Shown: piece after piece, positions 14,513-22,345 of the stretch
Layout: the number at the start of each line of letters is the position of its first letter
Numbering within the stretch: the stretch's first letter is position 1
Source of the DNA: an uncultured Clostridium sp.
GTDB taxonomy: Bacteria; Bacillota; Clostridia; TANB77; CAG-508
Direction of reading: 5' to 3'
Assembly: GCA_900552555.1 (NCBI GenBank)
Contig: URZW01000023.1
Span: 1 to 22,396 of the forward strand
Length of the DNA: 22,396 bases
Position numbers and translations under genes: made by a program
The notes under the pieces: model-generated
Told to the model about the DNA's origin: nothing
Database searches by the model: none
The model's input: the letters and a program-made list of their open reading frames with translations, nothing else

Positions 14513-14531
14513 GGTAATGGAGAGGAGAACA

Positions 14532-14819
14532 ATGATGACAATAGGTGAACGTTTGAAGGATGCTAGAGAGAGATTAAGTTATTCACAAAAATATGTTTCG
14601 AAAGTAGTAGGTATTCATAGAACAACAATAGGAAAGTATGAGAACAATGAGTGTTTGCCATCTTTAGATATAATTATGAAATTGATAATTCTTTATAAAG
14701 AAGATGCAAATTACATATTATATGGAAAAAGTAAAAAAACATTAAATATTGAGAATGTTTCTAAGAATATAGTGGATAAAATATATTACATTTTAAGTAA
14801 AGAAAATTATATTGATTAA
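14532..14819 (+). CDS. XRE-family (Cro/CI-like) regulator
   Basis: This 95-residue protein has an N-terminal helix-turn-helix of the Cro/CI type: TIGERLKDARERLSYSQKYVSKVVGIHRTTIGKYENN, then PSLDIIMKLIILYKEDANYILYG. A short helical tail follows, with no peptidase or effector domain. The start at ATG 14532 (or 14535) follows GGAGAGGAG (14519-14527). The gene is divergent from agrD1 and shares the 140-bp intergenic region containing the ATTACGT pair, the 22-bp palindrome and the GAGAGT/ACTCTC repeat. It probably tunes agrD1 and its own promoter. The family is certain; the target is inferred from position. Confidence 0.8.
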   Translation: MMTIGERLKDARERLSYSQKYVSKVVGIHRTTIGKYENNECLPSLDIIMKLIILYKEDANYILYGKSKKTLNIENVSKNIVDKIYYILSKENYID

Positions 14820-14825
14820 AAGGAT

Positions 14826-14855
14826 ACTTTTTAATATTTTTAACTATTAAAAAGT
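14826..14855 (+). terminator. Stem-loop after the XRE gene
   Basis: ACTTTTTAATA (14826-14836) and TATTAAAAAGT (14845-14855) are perfect inverted repeats seven bases past the stop. No long T-run follows on the plus strand, so it may serve as an mRNA stabiliser. Confidence 0.4.
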
Positions 14856-14886
14856 AAATAATATTGAATGAAAATAGACGAAGGAG

Positions 14887-14920
14887 AAAAGAGATACTAT
14901 ATGGCAAGTATCTCTTTTTT
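14887..14920. terminator. Bidirectional terminator between XRE and MerR genes
   Basis: AAAAGAGATACT (14887-14898) and AGTATCTCTTTT (14907-14918) form a 12-bp stem with an 8-base loop. T-runs follow on the plus strand and the mirror A-run serves the minus strand. It separates two convergent regulator genes. Confidence 0.75.
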
Positions 14921-15125
14921 ACGTTAATTTTAATATTTTTTTTATTGTATCAAGAGAAAGATTTAAATCTCTCAATATTTTAATTTTTTCTAAAGTAGCT
15001 AAAATGTTTTTATCATAATATGTTATGCCATTTTTTTTATACGATGAAATAAGTCCCTCTTTTTCATATAAGTTTATTGATATATGTGATAAACCACTTT
15101 TAATTTCTATTTCTTCTAATGTCAT
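14919..15125 (-). CDS. Minimal MerR-type DNA-binding protein
   Basis: This 68-residue protein contains only the MerR winged-helix domain: LEEIEIKSGLSHISINLYEKEGLI, YYDKNILATLEKIKILRDLNLSLDTIKKIL. Ordinary MerR proteins are 100-300 residues with a dimerization helix and an effector domain; here both are missing, although the stop is clean and the terminator follows at once. It is therefore either a functional minimal regulator, like excisionase-type small MerR proteins, or a truncated one. The start has AAAGGA (about 15137-15142) upstream. A pair of ACGT boxes lies about 55 bases upstream, so it may be part of the AgrA1 regulon. Target unknown. Confidence 0.62.
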   Translation of the reverse strand: MTLEEIEIKSGLSHISINLYEKEGLISSYKKNGITYYDKNILATLEKIKILRDLNLSLDTIKKILKLT

Positions 15126-15177
15126 ATTTGATATAATCCTTTAATATTTATCAGGTGTAAATGAATCAATTTTTTCG

Positions 15178-15210
15178 TTCACGTAATAAATTATTCATTT
15201 TACGTAGAAT
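15178..15210. promoter_or_regulatory. ACGT box pair upstream of the MerR gene
   Basis: TTCACGTAAT (15178-15187) and TTTACGTAGA (15199-15208) are direct repeats with a 21-bp period. Read toward the MerR gene (minus strand), the proximal copy is ATTACGTGAA, identical to part of the box proximal to the XRE gene. It is a likely second site for the same LytTR regulator. Confidence 0.45.
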
Positions 15211-15264
15211 AATTTCTATAAATTTCTTTTTATGATAATGTGAATATGAAAATTAAAAATAGAT

Positions 15265-15390
15265 TTATTTATTTAGATCATCTGTATAAAGTGTGGGTTG
15301 GTACATCCCAGATAAAGACATGCTTGTAATGGCTTGAGTTCCTAAAAAAGCTACTAATGTTAAAAAAATATTAATTGTTCTTCTTTTCAT
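15265..15390 (-). CDS. agrD: AgrD-like signal precursor 2, serine-type (41 residues)
   Basis: This short reading frame is preceded by AGGAGG (15402-15407). It has a basic, hydrophobic leader (MKRRTINIFLTLVAFLGTQA) and then a core and tail ending SLSGMYQPTLYTDDLNK. Aligned on the QP of the tail, SLSGM-YQP corresponds to SQIVH-FQP of agrD1 and to Cys-containing rings such as CFMFV-YEP in Listeria. Ser again replaces Cys and there is no Cys anywhere, so a lactone is predicted, as in S. intermedius AIP. The gene is divergent from agrA2, and a TTTTATTCC pair lies upstream on its own strand, consistent with positive feedback. AgrB2 is the expected processing enzyme. Exact ring residues are inferred. 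Confidence 0.72.
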   Translation of the reverse strand: MKRRTINIFLTLVAFLGTQAITSMSLSGMYQPTLYTDDLNK

Positions 15391-15423
15391 ATATTTTATG
15401 TCCTCCTTACTTTTTACATTTAT

Positions 15424-15487
15424 ATTTTAAAATAATAATTAGAATAGATAATAAATTTGGAATAAAAGGAAAATATATGGAATAAAA
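15424..15487 (-). promoter_or_regulatory. agrD2 promoter with AgrA2 box pair
   Basis: On the minus strand, two TTTTATTCC boxes (15479-15487 and 15459-15467) with a 20-bp period are followed 29 bp later by a -10-like TAAAAT (15424-15429). No good -35 is present, as expected where an activator recruits polymerase. The pair may also influence divergent agrA2. Confidence 0.65.
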
Positions 15488-15629
15488 CTAAATAAATTAT
15501 ATAGGAAAAAATGTTAAGTTTATATGCTAAAATAAGGGAGTTTATATAAAAAATTAGATTTACTAATATCTTTTTTTTGTGCTAATACGTTACTATTTAT
15601 TTTGAAATAAGAGATAGGAGGATTATAAA

Positions 15630-16325
15630 ATGAAATGTTTAATAATAGATGACGATAAAGATTTTAGTCAATATTTAGGAAAGTACGTTGAAAAATTTTT
15701 ATCGGATGTATTTAAAAAATATGAAATTAAAATTCAGAATGATCATTTTACAGAAATGTCAATTTATAACAATATTGATTTATTATTTATTGATATTGAT
15801 CTAAATAATATTAGTGGAATTGGAATAATTAAGCAACTAGAAAATAAGGAATGCAATTTTCCTATAATATATGTTTCATCTAGAAAAGAATTGGTTTTTT
15901 CTTCTTTATCTACACATCCATTTTATTTTATTAGAAAACAAAATTTAGAAAAAGATATCAAAGAATTATTTAGACTATTAGATATATATTACAAAAAAAC
16001 AATGAAGATGATTACATTTGTTTATTATGGAAGAAAAACCAGTATATTTTTAAAAGATATTCATTATATTGCGTCGTATGGGAAAGACGTAAGTATTATA
16101 ACAAATGATCAGATTTATACATATAGGTCTGGATTAAAAGATGCACTTTCGTTGATAGATAGTAATTATGTGGTTCGAGTGCACAGAAATTATGCAATTT
16201 CATTAATGTTCATAAAGGAAGTTGAAAAGGGTAATATTATTTTAAATGATAATACCCAGATTACTATTGGAAAGAAATATTATAAAAATTTTATGTTGTT
16301 ATATAAGGAGTTTTTGATATCATGA
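15630..16325 (+). CDS. agrA: AgrA-like response regulator (LytTR), unit 2
   Basis: A 231-residue regulator. The receiver domain (1-125) has the acidic pocket LIIDDD (4-9), phospho-acceptor Asp55 in LFIDIDLNN, a Ser in the switch position (YVSSRKE) and Lys in FIRKQN. The LytTR domain (about 130-231) has YGRKTSIFLKDIHYI, SNYVVRVHRNYAIS and ITIGKKYYKNF. The ribosome site GGAGGATTATAAA precedes the ATG. It overlaps agrC2 by 4 bases (ATGA). It is clearly paralogous to agrA1, yet the DNA boxes near its own targets differ in sequence, so the two regulators probably read different sites. Likely targets are the three TTTTATTCC pairs. Confidence 0.88.
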   Translation: MKCLIIDDDKDFSQYLGKYVEKFLSDVFKKYEIKIQNDHFTEMSIYNNIDLLFIDIDLNNISGIGIIKQLENKECNFPIIYVSSRKELVFSSLSTHPFYFIRKQNLEKDIKELFRLLDIYYKKTMKMITFVYYGRKTSIFLKDIHYIASYGKDVSIITNDQIYTYRSGLKDALSLIDSNYVVRVHRNYAISLMFIKEVEKGNIILNDNTQITIGKKYYKNFMLLYKEFLIS

Positions 16326-17518
16326 ATTTATTTGATTTATTTATTAATGTAGTTGAAAGTTTTACAATATGTTATTTTTTTGGAAAGTATTTTGAATTAA
16401 AAAATTACAAACAATATATATTAAATAATATAGTAATTTTTTTAGAAATAACAGCAGGAAATCTTTTTATTAATACTAGTTGGCTGCTTATTATTATTGT
16501 TGGATTAACATTATTGTTACTACTAAAAATTTGTCATGTGAGAATAACAATTGAATCAGCAGTTGTTTGTATTTGTATTTTATTTATGGACATGATTTGT
16601 AATAATGTTGCTTTGTTAATTGTAACATTTTTTAATATGCTAATTTCCCTTGAAAATATGTCACTAACAATTGCAGTAATTATATCCAAAATATTTTTTA
16701 TATTTGTAGCAGTATATATATCTAATAAGAAAATTAAGTTCAATACACAATTAGATGAAAGTAGATGGGGAAGTATAGTAATTGTATTTTCTTTGTTATT
16801 AATATCGCTTTATATTCTAGCAAATGATTATGTGACGAATAATTTAAATAAAGTTGATGTATTTATATGCATGATTTTAATTTCAATTAATGCTATTATG
16901 GTTATTAATGTTTATTTAAGTATTTTGGAAGAAAACGAAGAAAAAATGAAAATAAAAATAAAAAACGAAGAAATAAAATATAAAAAAGAAAACTATATTA
17001 TTTTGGCAAGGATGAGTGATGAACTATATAGATTACAACATAATTTAAGATATGTTTTATTAAAAATAAAGTATTGTTTAAATGATAGAGAATATGATAA
17101 ATGTAAAAATTTAGTAGATAGTTATGTAGATAAATTAAGAAAATTTAAAATACTTATTAATACTGATAATCCATATTTTGACTATTTAATTAATCAAGAA
17201 CTCAATGATTTGAATCTTCGAGGAATAGATATAAATATATCAGTTTCTATTTCAAATTCTGATTATTACTTAAATAAAAATTATGTTAACTATGTTATTT
17301 CTTTAATGGAATATCTAAAAGACAAAGTAAAAAAGTTAACAATTAATATTTATGAGGTTAACAATAATAACGTAATAGAAATAATTTTGAATGAATTAGA
17401 TGATTTTTTTATTCAAAAAAATATTCAAGATTTAATATTATTAATTGATGCCGAATATAAAATATCTAAACAAAATGAAATGTTGATATTTAAAAGTATA
17501 CAACAAATTCATAATTGA
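16322..17518 (+). CDS. agrC: AgrC-like sensor kinase with degenerate ATP-binding domain, unit 2
   Basis: A 398-residue membrane sensor. Six or seven membrane helices (to about residue 200) are followed by a charged linker helix and a dimerization-like domain with His240 in YRLQHNLRYVLLKIK. The second helix pair (YDKCKNLVDSYVDKLRKFKIL, NPYFDYLINQELNDL) follows the AgrC pattern. Where DNAIEA and the GxGL lid should be, it reads YVNYVISLMEYLKDKVKK and FFIQKNIQDLILLIDAEYKIS, so ATP-binding motifs are absent or unrecognisable, exactly as in agrC1. It overlaps agrA2 by 4 bases and has AAGGAG ahead of it. The signal should be the agrD2 peptide. A pseudokinase or phosphatase-only switch is possible. 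Confidence 0.77.
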   Translation: MNLFDLFINVVESFTICYFFGKYFELKNYKQYILNNIVIFLEITAGNLFINTSWLLIIIVGLTLLLLLKICHVRITIESAVVCICILFMDMICNNVALLIVTFFNMLISLENMSLTIAVIISKIFFIFVAVYISNKKIKFNTQLDESRWGSIVIVFSLLLISLYILANDYVTNNLNKVDVFICMILISINAIMVINVYLSILEENEEKMKIKIKNEEIKYKKENYIILARMSDELYRLQHNLRYVLLKIKYCLNDREYDKCKNLVDSYVDKLRKFKILINTDNPYFDYLINQELNDLNLRGIDINISVSISNSDYYLNKNYVNYVISLMEYLKDKVKKLTINIYEVNNNNVIEIILNELDDFFIQKNIQDLILLIDAEYKISKQNEMLIFKSIQQIHN

Positions 17519-17526
17519 TTTTAAGT

Positions 17527-17591
17527 TTTTATTCCATATTTAAGATTTTTATTCCATCAAGAATTATAAAAAACAGTAAGTTTTATATAAT
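17527..17591 (+). promoter_or_regulatory. Internal promoter with AgrA2 box pair before agrB2
   Basis: TTTTATTCC occurs at 17527-17535 and 17547-17555 (20-bp period). A consensus -10 TATAAT (17586-17591) lies 30 bp after the second box, with no -35. This is the same geometry as at agrD2. It would drive agrB2, both transporter genes and the thioredoxin gene separately from agrAC2. Confidence 0.72.
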
Positions 17592-17610
17592 AGCGTTGGA
17601 GGTAATAAAT

Positions 17611-18171
17611 ATGGATATAATAATGAATTATTTATTGAATAATAACTATATTACTAAAAATAATAAGAATTTTATTAAGTATGGGATAGAGGTTTTTATA
17701 TTAAATAATCTATCTATTATGTCAATCTTATTAGTATCTTTTGTTACAAATAAAATTATTATAGGGATATCATTTATTATTAATTTTATTGTTATAAGAA
17801 CTAATTTGGGAGGATTTCACTGTAAAAAACCATTGAATTGTATATTAATGTTTCCATTACTTTACTTCAATTTGATTTATATTTTGAAAGCTTTATATAT
17901 AGATGTTTTGATTCTATTCTCATTGATCATTTTAAACGTTATGCTCTTTTTAAAACCTATAAAAAATAATTGTTATCTAAAGGAATATGATTATATAAGA
18001 TGTAAAAATTTTTTAAATATGATTTTGATATTTTACATTCTAATAAATGTCTATTCGTTAATTTGGACATCTAATGTTTTGATATTAAGAGGAATTGATT
18101 ATGCAGTAATATTTTCATTTTTTTTGTACTGTATTGAATTGATTATAAAATCAGGAAGTAAGGTGTTTTAA
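17611..18171 (+). CDS. agrB: AgrB-like membrane endopeptidase, unit 2
   Basis: Processes the agrD2 precursor. The active site is GGFHCKKPLNC, with His70 and Cys77 seven residues apart, as in AgrB1. Arg63 (VIRTN) and the membrane segments also fit AgrB. Length is 186 residues, typical for the family. The start is ATG 17611 with TTGGAGGTAATAA upstream. An in-frame ATG at 17515 would extend it back over the promoter boxes and -10 and overlap agrC2, and it has no counterpart in AgrB1, so it is rejected. It is immediately followed by the C39 transporter gene with no gap, linking signal production to peptide export in one transcription unit. Confidence 0.85.
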   Translation: MDIIMNYLLNNNYITKNNKNFIKYGIEVFILNNLSIMSILLVSFVTNKIIIGISFIINFIVIRTNLGGFHCKKPLNCILMFPLLYFNLIYILKALYIDVLILFSLIILNVMLFLKPIKNNCYLKEYDYIRCKNFLNMILIFYILINVYSLIWTSNVLILRGIDYAVIFSFFLYCIELIIKSGSKVF

Positions 18172-20271
18172 ATGAGAGAAATGATGATTCATATGGTTCA
18201 AAAAGAAGAAATCGATTGTGGAGTTGCATGTATGCATATGTTATTTAGATATTATGGATACTTGCTGGATTATGAGTGGTTAAGAAAAGAAATGATAGAT
18301 TCTAATAATGGTACATCGTTACAGAGTATGGTAAATCTATTAAAAAAATTTAGTTTAAATACCAATGTTTTTCATACAAATTTTGAATATTTAAGCTCGC
18401 AATATGTGTCTTTAAAAAGAGAAGAATTTCCGTTAATTGCATTAATAGAAACACCAGAAAAAGAGTTATATCATTATATTTTGATTTATAATCTAAAAAA
18501 AGGAATTATAAAATATTCAGATCCACAAGAAAATGGTGTTAAAACGGAGAAAAGTAGCGAATTTATTCATAAAATTAAATATTTAATTAAAGCCGATTTT
18601 TCATCATTTAAAGAAAATAATAATGAACACCTATTAAAAGAAAAGGACAATTTTATAATTCGAAGTATTTATAATGAAAAGTTTAGACTAATGACTATTT
18701 CATTTTTATCTGCAATAATTTCAATAATAGGAGTTCTTTTAGCATCAAAATTTGGAATACTACTGAATGCAATAAATGTAGATAAAAGTAATGTTTTATT
18801 GGGAGTATATTTAAGTATATTTCTTATGTTATTACTTTTAGTTGTTATCTTTAGAGGAAGTGTAACTTTTTTTAAAAATGTTTTGAGTGTAAAAACTATA
18901 AAAAATATGGAATATTATATTAACAAGAAAATAATAGAAATATTTGTTGATAATAAACAAAATAATGTAAAGCGTATGAAATCAGGAGAGGTTCTTTCAA
19001 GAATAGGAGATAGTTTGTTATTATCAAGAACTATAAATGAATTATTAGTAAACTTACTGCCGGATTTTATAATAATGATTTTTGGTATTGCATATATGTT
19101 TTTTTTAAATGCACATTTAACTTTAATAATATTAGGAAGTTGTATATTAATAGCGATAATTGGCTGGAAAACATTCAATAAAATTTATCGTAATAATCTA
19201 AAAGAAATGCAAAACTATGCAGATTATAATGCAAACCTTTTAGAAACAATTCAAAGTTTAGATGAGATAAAAACGAATGGTAGTGAAAATTATTATAAAA
19301 AAAGAGTTTTTTCTAGTTTGAAAAACTATGCGGATAGTAGTGCTGATAAAGAAAATTATGGAAATTATATTTCTGTATTACAAAATTTATTTTCTATCTT
19401 TTTTGGAATAATTGTTATCTTTCTAGGAATAAAATTTGTAATAGTTTCAAAAATGACAATGGGAAATTTAGCAATCTTTGTAACTATCTCTGAAATTATT
19501 CAATCGGTTTTATTGGAAATTGTATTGTTTCAATTCCAATTAGAAGAATTTTTGACGGCTTATAATAGAATTTTACAAGTTTTTTTTGAAAAGAATACTA
19601 GCAAAAGTAATAAAAAAACGAGAATGAATGTTACTAATATACAACTTGTAGATTTTACTTTAAGTTATGAAAATAAGAAAGTGATTGATAAAACAAATAT
19701 GGTATTAGAAGGAAAGAACATTTTCCTTTTAGGAGAAAGTGGATGTGGAAAAAGTAGTATTGCTAAGTGTTTAGCAGGATTATTAAATGTTTATACAGGT
19801 AGAATTCTAGTAAGTAATGGTGATAATCGGTTTAAAGACATTGACAAATGCAATGTTGTGTACTTATCCAATGAAAGTAATTTATTTACAGGAACGATAA
19901 GAGAAAATATTTGTTTAGGAAGAATTGTTACTGACAGAACAATAGAGAGGTTGTGTAAAAACTTTGCTATTGATGATTATATTAATAACTTGCCTAATAA
20001 ATTAGAAGAAAAAATTAGACCGAATCAATCTAATCTTTCAACAGGTCAAAAGCAAAGAATTGCACTAATAAGGGCAATATTATCAGAACCAGATATCTTG
20101 ATATTAGATGAGTCATTATCAAATATTGATATCGAAAATAGAATAAACATTGTTAAAAGTCTTGATGAATGTAATTTTATGAAGATATATATTAGCCATG
20201 ATAATTTAGGAATAGCTGGGGCAAGTGATTATCACATAATGAATAGAGAAATAGTGCAGGAGGTGAAATAA
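18172..20271 (+). CDS. ABC transporter with N-terminal C39 peptidase (peptide processing and export)
   Basis: This is a 699-residue exporter of the bacteriocin/lantibiotic type. A C39 cysteine peptidase (1-140) carries Cys16 (EIDCGVACM), His101 (LYHYIL) and Asp117 (YSDP), so it should cut double-glycine leaders. A membrane domain follows (about 165-450). The ATPase domain has Walker A LLGESGCGKSS (about 518-528), signature LSTGQKQR (about 622) and Walker B DILILDESLSN (about 642), with the H-loop in YISHD (about 676). The Q-loop reads YLSNESNLF, without the usual Gln. It follows agrB2 directly, and GGTG precedes the ATG. Its partner is probably the next gene. The substrate is not in the window and is expected just beyond the right edge. 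Confidence 0.88.
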   Translation: MREMMIHMVQKEEIDCGVACMHMLFRYYGYLLDYEWLRKEMIDSNNGTSLQSMVNLLKKFSLNTNVFHTNFEYLSSQYVSLKREEFPLIALIETPEKELYHYILIYNLKKGIIKYSDPQENGVKTEKSSEFIHKIKYLIKADFSSFKENNNEHLLKEKDNFIIRSIYNEKFRLMTISFLSAIISIIGVLLASKFGILLNAINVDKSNVLLGVYLSIFLMLLLLVVIFRGSVTFFKNVLSVKTIKNMEYYINKKIIEIFVDNKQNNVKRMKSGEVLSRIGDSLLLSRTINELLVNLLPDFIIMIFGIAYMFFLNAHLTLIILGSCILIAIIGWKTFNKIYRNNLKEMQNYADYNANLLETIQSLDEIKTNGSENYYKKRVFSSLKNYADSSADKENYGNYISVLQNLFSIFFGIIVIFLGIKFVIVSKMTMGNLAIFVTISEIIQSVLLEIVLFQFQLEEFLTAYNRILQVFFEKNTSKSNKKTRMNVTNIQLVDFTLSYENKKVIDKTNMVLEGKNIFLLGESGCGKSSIAKCLAGLLNVYTGRILVSNGDNRFKDIDKCNVVYLSNESNLFTGTIRENICLGRIVTDRTIERLCKNFAIDDYINNLPNKLEEKIRPNQSNLSTGQKQRIALIRAILSEPDILILDESLSNIDIENRINIVKSLDECNFMKIYISHDNLGIAGASDYHIMNREIVQEVK

Positions 20272-21869
20272 TGTTTATGGAAAGAAAAAATTATAATTTA
20301 AAAACATTGAATTATTTATTTCTGAAAATGGGAATTAAGACTAATTTGTTTGCTATATCTAATATCTATGAGAAATATTGGTCTGATAAAAGTTTAGAAG
20401 GTATATTAAATGAATTATCGATCAATTATAACCTAACTACTGAATTAAAAACAACACCATGTATTCTTTGTGGAAATAATTATCCTCTAGTAGCTCTTGA
20501 AGTATATGATGATAAGATTAGAGTTTGGGATCCTGTAAAAAAGAGAAAGGAATTTATAGAAAAAAAAGAAACTTTTACATATATAAATATTAAATATTTG
20601 AATAATAATCAACTAAATATTCTTAGCATTATCCATTATATAAAGGAAAAATATAAATTTCTTTTTAAAAACATTATTCTTACAATGTTATTTATCATGT
20701 TAAGCGGCCTTAAAGTGGTGTTACTTACTGTGATAGGCTATCTTTGCTATATGAATTTAGATTATTATTTTATGTTTGTTGACTTTACAAATATGCTACA
20801 TAATATGGTTATTTGTTTATTGTTATTTTTAGGAATTGTTATAGATGTGAATATTTCTAATATTCTAATTAATAAAATTACAAAAGATAATAAAAAAGAT
20901 TTTATTTTAGGTGAAAATAATTTTTTTAAATTAATAGATTATTTTTTTGTTGGACTGTTATTGTCGATAGTTGTTTATTATAGTAATAAAAATATTGGAT
21001 TTATTATTGCTATACATACATTAGGAGTTATTTTTCTTAATAAGAATATTGTTGGCTATAATAAATCTTTAATAAAGAATATTAATTATTTATATCTAGG
21101 GCTAAATTTAATATTATTTATAACATTAATAATATCTCTTATATTTAATGATTTGGTAGGATATAGTTATTTGGTTATTCCAATTATTGGTTATCTGTAT
21201 ATTTTTATTTATGGTTTTAGTATTCAAAAATATTATAAACAAATAAATGATTATGTATATCATTTAAAAGTAGAAATATGGGAAAAAATATCAAATACAA
21301 CTTTGGTTTCAAAAATTACATTATCAAAGCCGGAAAATTTGTATTTAATAGGAGACACACATATAGTAATTGAAAAAAACAAAGTAAATCTTCTATTTGA
21401 TAAAAATGATGAGAAGATAGATCAACTTATAGAGTGTTTAAAAGACAATAGTATCACACATTTTAAAATGTATTTAGGTAAGGAAAATATTAAGGACTAT
21501 TCTATAAATAGTTTGAAAGATAAAATTTTCATAATAAATAACCATTTTCAAAAAAAATATTTTGATTATGGATCAGTATATAAAAATGATTTTGAAGAAA
21601 TAGATGAAATTTTAGATTTGGAAAATATTTACTCTAAAGACGTTTTTACTGATACGGATCTTTTAATAATAAATGTATGTCAATCAATTTTAAATAATCC
21701 ATTTTATTTAATTTTCGACAATGTATTAAGTAGATTTAATGATGAAATTATCAACAAGATATTGAAAGCATGTAAAATATTTAATATTACAGTGGTAATT
21801 TTAGAACATAAAAATCTAGATAACAAATATATTGACAATACAATTGATTGGAATGAGGGGATAGAATGA
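20271..21869 (+). CDS. Degenerate C39/ABC half-transporter, partner of the active exporter
   Basis: This 532-residue protein is built on the same plan as its neighbour but with the catalytic parts worn away. The first 100 residues follow the C39 layout (YPLVALEVYDDKIRVWDP matches the His/Asp region), but catalytic Cys and His are missing. A membrane domain follows at about 125-325, with six hydrophobic segments. The C-terminal part keeps ABC order without Walker A or a signature motif; FYLIFDNVLSRFNDEIIN corresponds to Walker B with Asn in place of the catalytic Glu (DN for DE). It overlaps the previous stop by one base, and AGGAGG precedes it. A heterodimer with one dead half is known in ABC exporters. 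Independent loss of both protease and ATPase function in one partner is unusual. Confidence 0.7.
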   Translation: MFMERKNYNLKTLNYLFLKMGIKTNLFAISNIYEKYWSDKSLEGILNELSINYNLTTELKTTPCILCGNNYPLVALEVYDDKIRVWDPVKKRKEFIEKKETFTYINIKYLNNNQLNILSIIHYIKEKYKFLFKNIILTMLFIMLSGLKVVLLTVIGYLCYMNLDYYFMFVDFTNMLHNMVICLLLFLGIVIDVNISNILINKITKDNKKDFILGENNFFKLIDYFFVGLLLSIVVYYSNKNIGFIIAIHTLGVIFLNKNIVGYNKSLIKNINYLYLGLNLILFITLIISLIFNDLVGYSYLVIPIIGYLYIFIYGFSIQKYYKQINDYVYHLKVEIWEKISNTTLVSKITLSKPENLYLIGDTHIVIEKNKVNLLFDKNDEKIDQLIECLKDNSITHFKMYLGKENIKDYSINSLKDKIFIINNHFQKKYFDYGSVYKNDFEEIDEILDLENIYSKDVFTDTDLLIINVCQSILNNPFYLIFDNVLSRFNDEIINKILKACKIFNITVVILEHKNLDNKYIDNTIDWNEGIE

Positions 21870-22291
21870 AAAAAATAATATTAAAAAACAAAAAGATTAT
21901 TAGAAATATATTAACAGTTTTAATTACAACTCTTATTTCAGTTAATTTAATTTATACAGAGGTTAATGGACGTAATTATTATATAAAAATAGAAGCATCA
22001 GAAATAAATGAGTATACTGCATCCAAAAACGATACAATCATATATTTTTATAAAGAAAATTGTAGCCCATGTTCAAAATTTAAAATAACATTAAATAACT
22101 ATATCAAAAAAAATAATACGAAAGTATATGGTGTAAATATTAATAAAGGAAGAAATGGGTATTTTGATTTAACTGATAAATATAAGTTGAAGTATACACC
22201 GACAGTAATTAAATTTAAAAGTAAAAAGGAGATTAAAAGAATAGAAGGATTGGTATCGAATAAAAAATTTTTGGACTTTATGAAAAATTAA
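21866..22291 (+). CDS. Membrane-anchored thioredoxin-like protein, bacteriocin-accessory type
   Basis: This 141-residue protein has a basic N-terminus and a membrane helix (about 13-31), then an extracytoplasmic thioredoxin domain. The active site is CSPC in YFYKENCSPCSKF, and the cis-proline loop is YTPTVIKF. It resembles the small thioredoxin-like accessory proteins (PedC/Bta type) that accompany pediocin-like bacteriocin exporters and help form disulfides in the exported peptide. Its start overlaps the previous gene by 4 bases, so it is part of the agrB2-exporter operon. This implies that the exported product contains cysteines, unlike the two AgrD peptides. The substrate is inferred. Confidence 0.8.
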   Translation: MKKIILKNKKIIRNILTVLITTLISVNLIYTEVNGRNYYIKIEASEINEYTASKNDTIIYFYKENCSPCSKFKITLNNYIKKNNTKVYGVNINKGRNGYFDLTDKYKLKYTPTVIKFKSKKEIKRIEGLVSNKKFLDFMKN

Positions 22292-22345
22292 TTTTAGAAA
22301 AATAAGTTAAATTCAATTTTTTTATTGTACAACTATAAAGATGAC

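Noticed and set aside
15161..15235. 24-residue frame with AGGTG upstream
   Set aside because: It runs through the ACGT box pair, has the wrong spacing and has no features of a signal precursor.
15422..15434. Short TATTTTAAAATA palindrome near the agrD2 promoter
   Set aside because: Only 12 bp of A/T, expected by chance in such AT-rich DNA.
17515..17610. N-terminal extension of AgrB2 from ATG 17515
   Set aside because: It would cover the AgrA2 boxes and the TATAAT, has no ribosome site of its own, and adds 32 residues not found in AgrB1. ATG 17611 has GGAGG and matches AgrB1.
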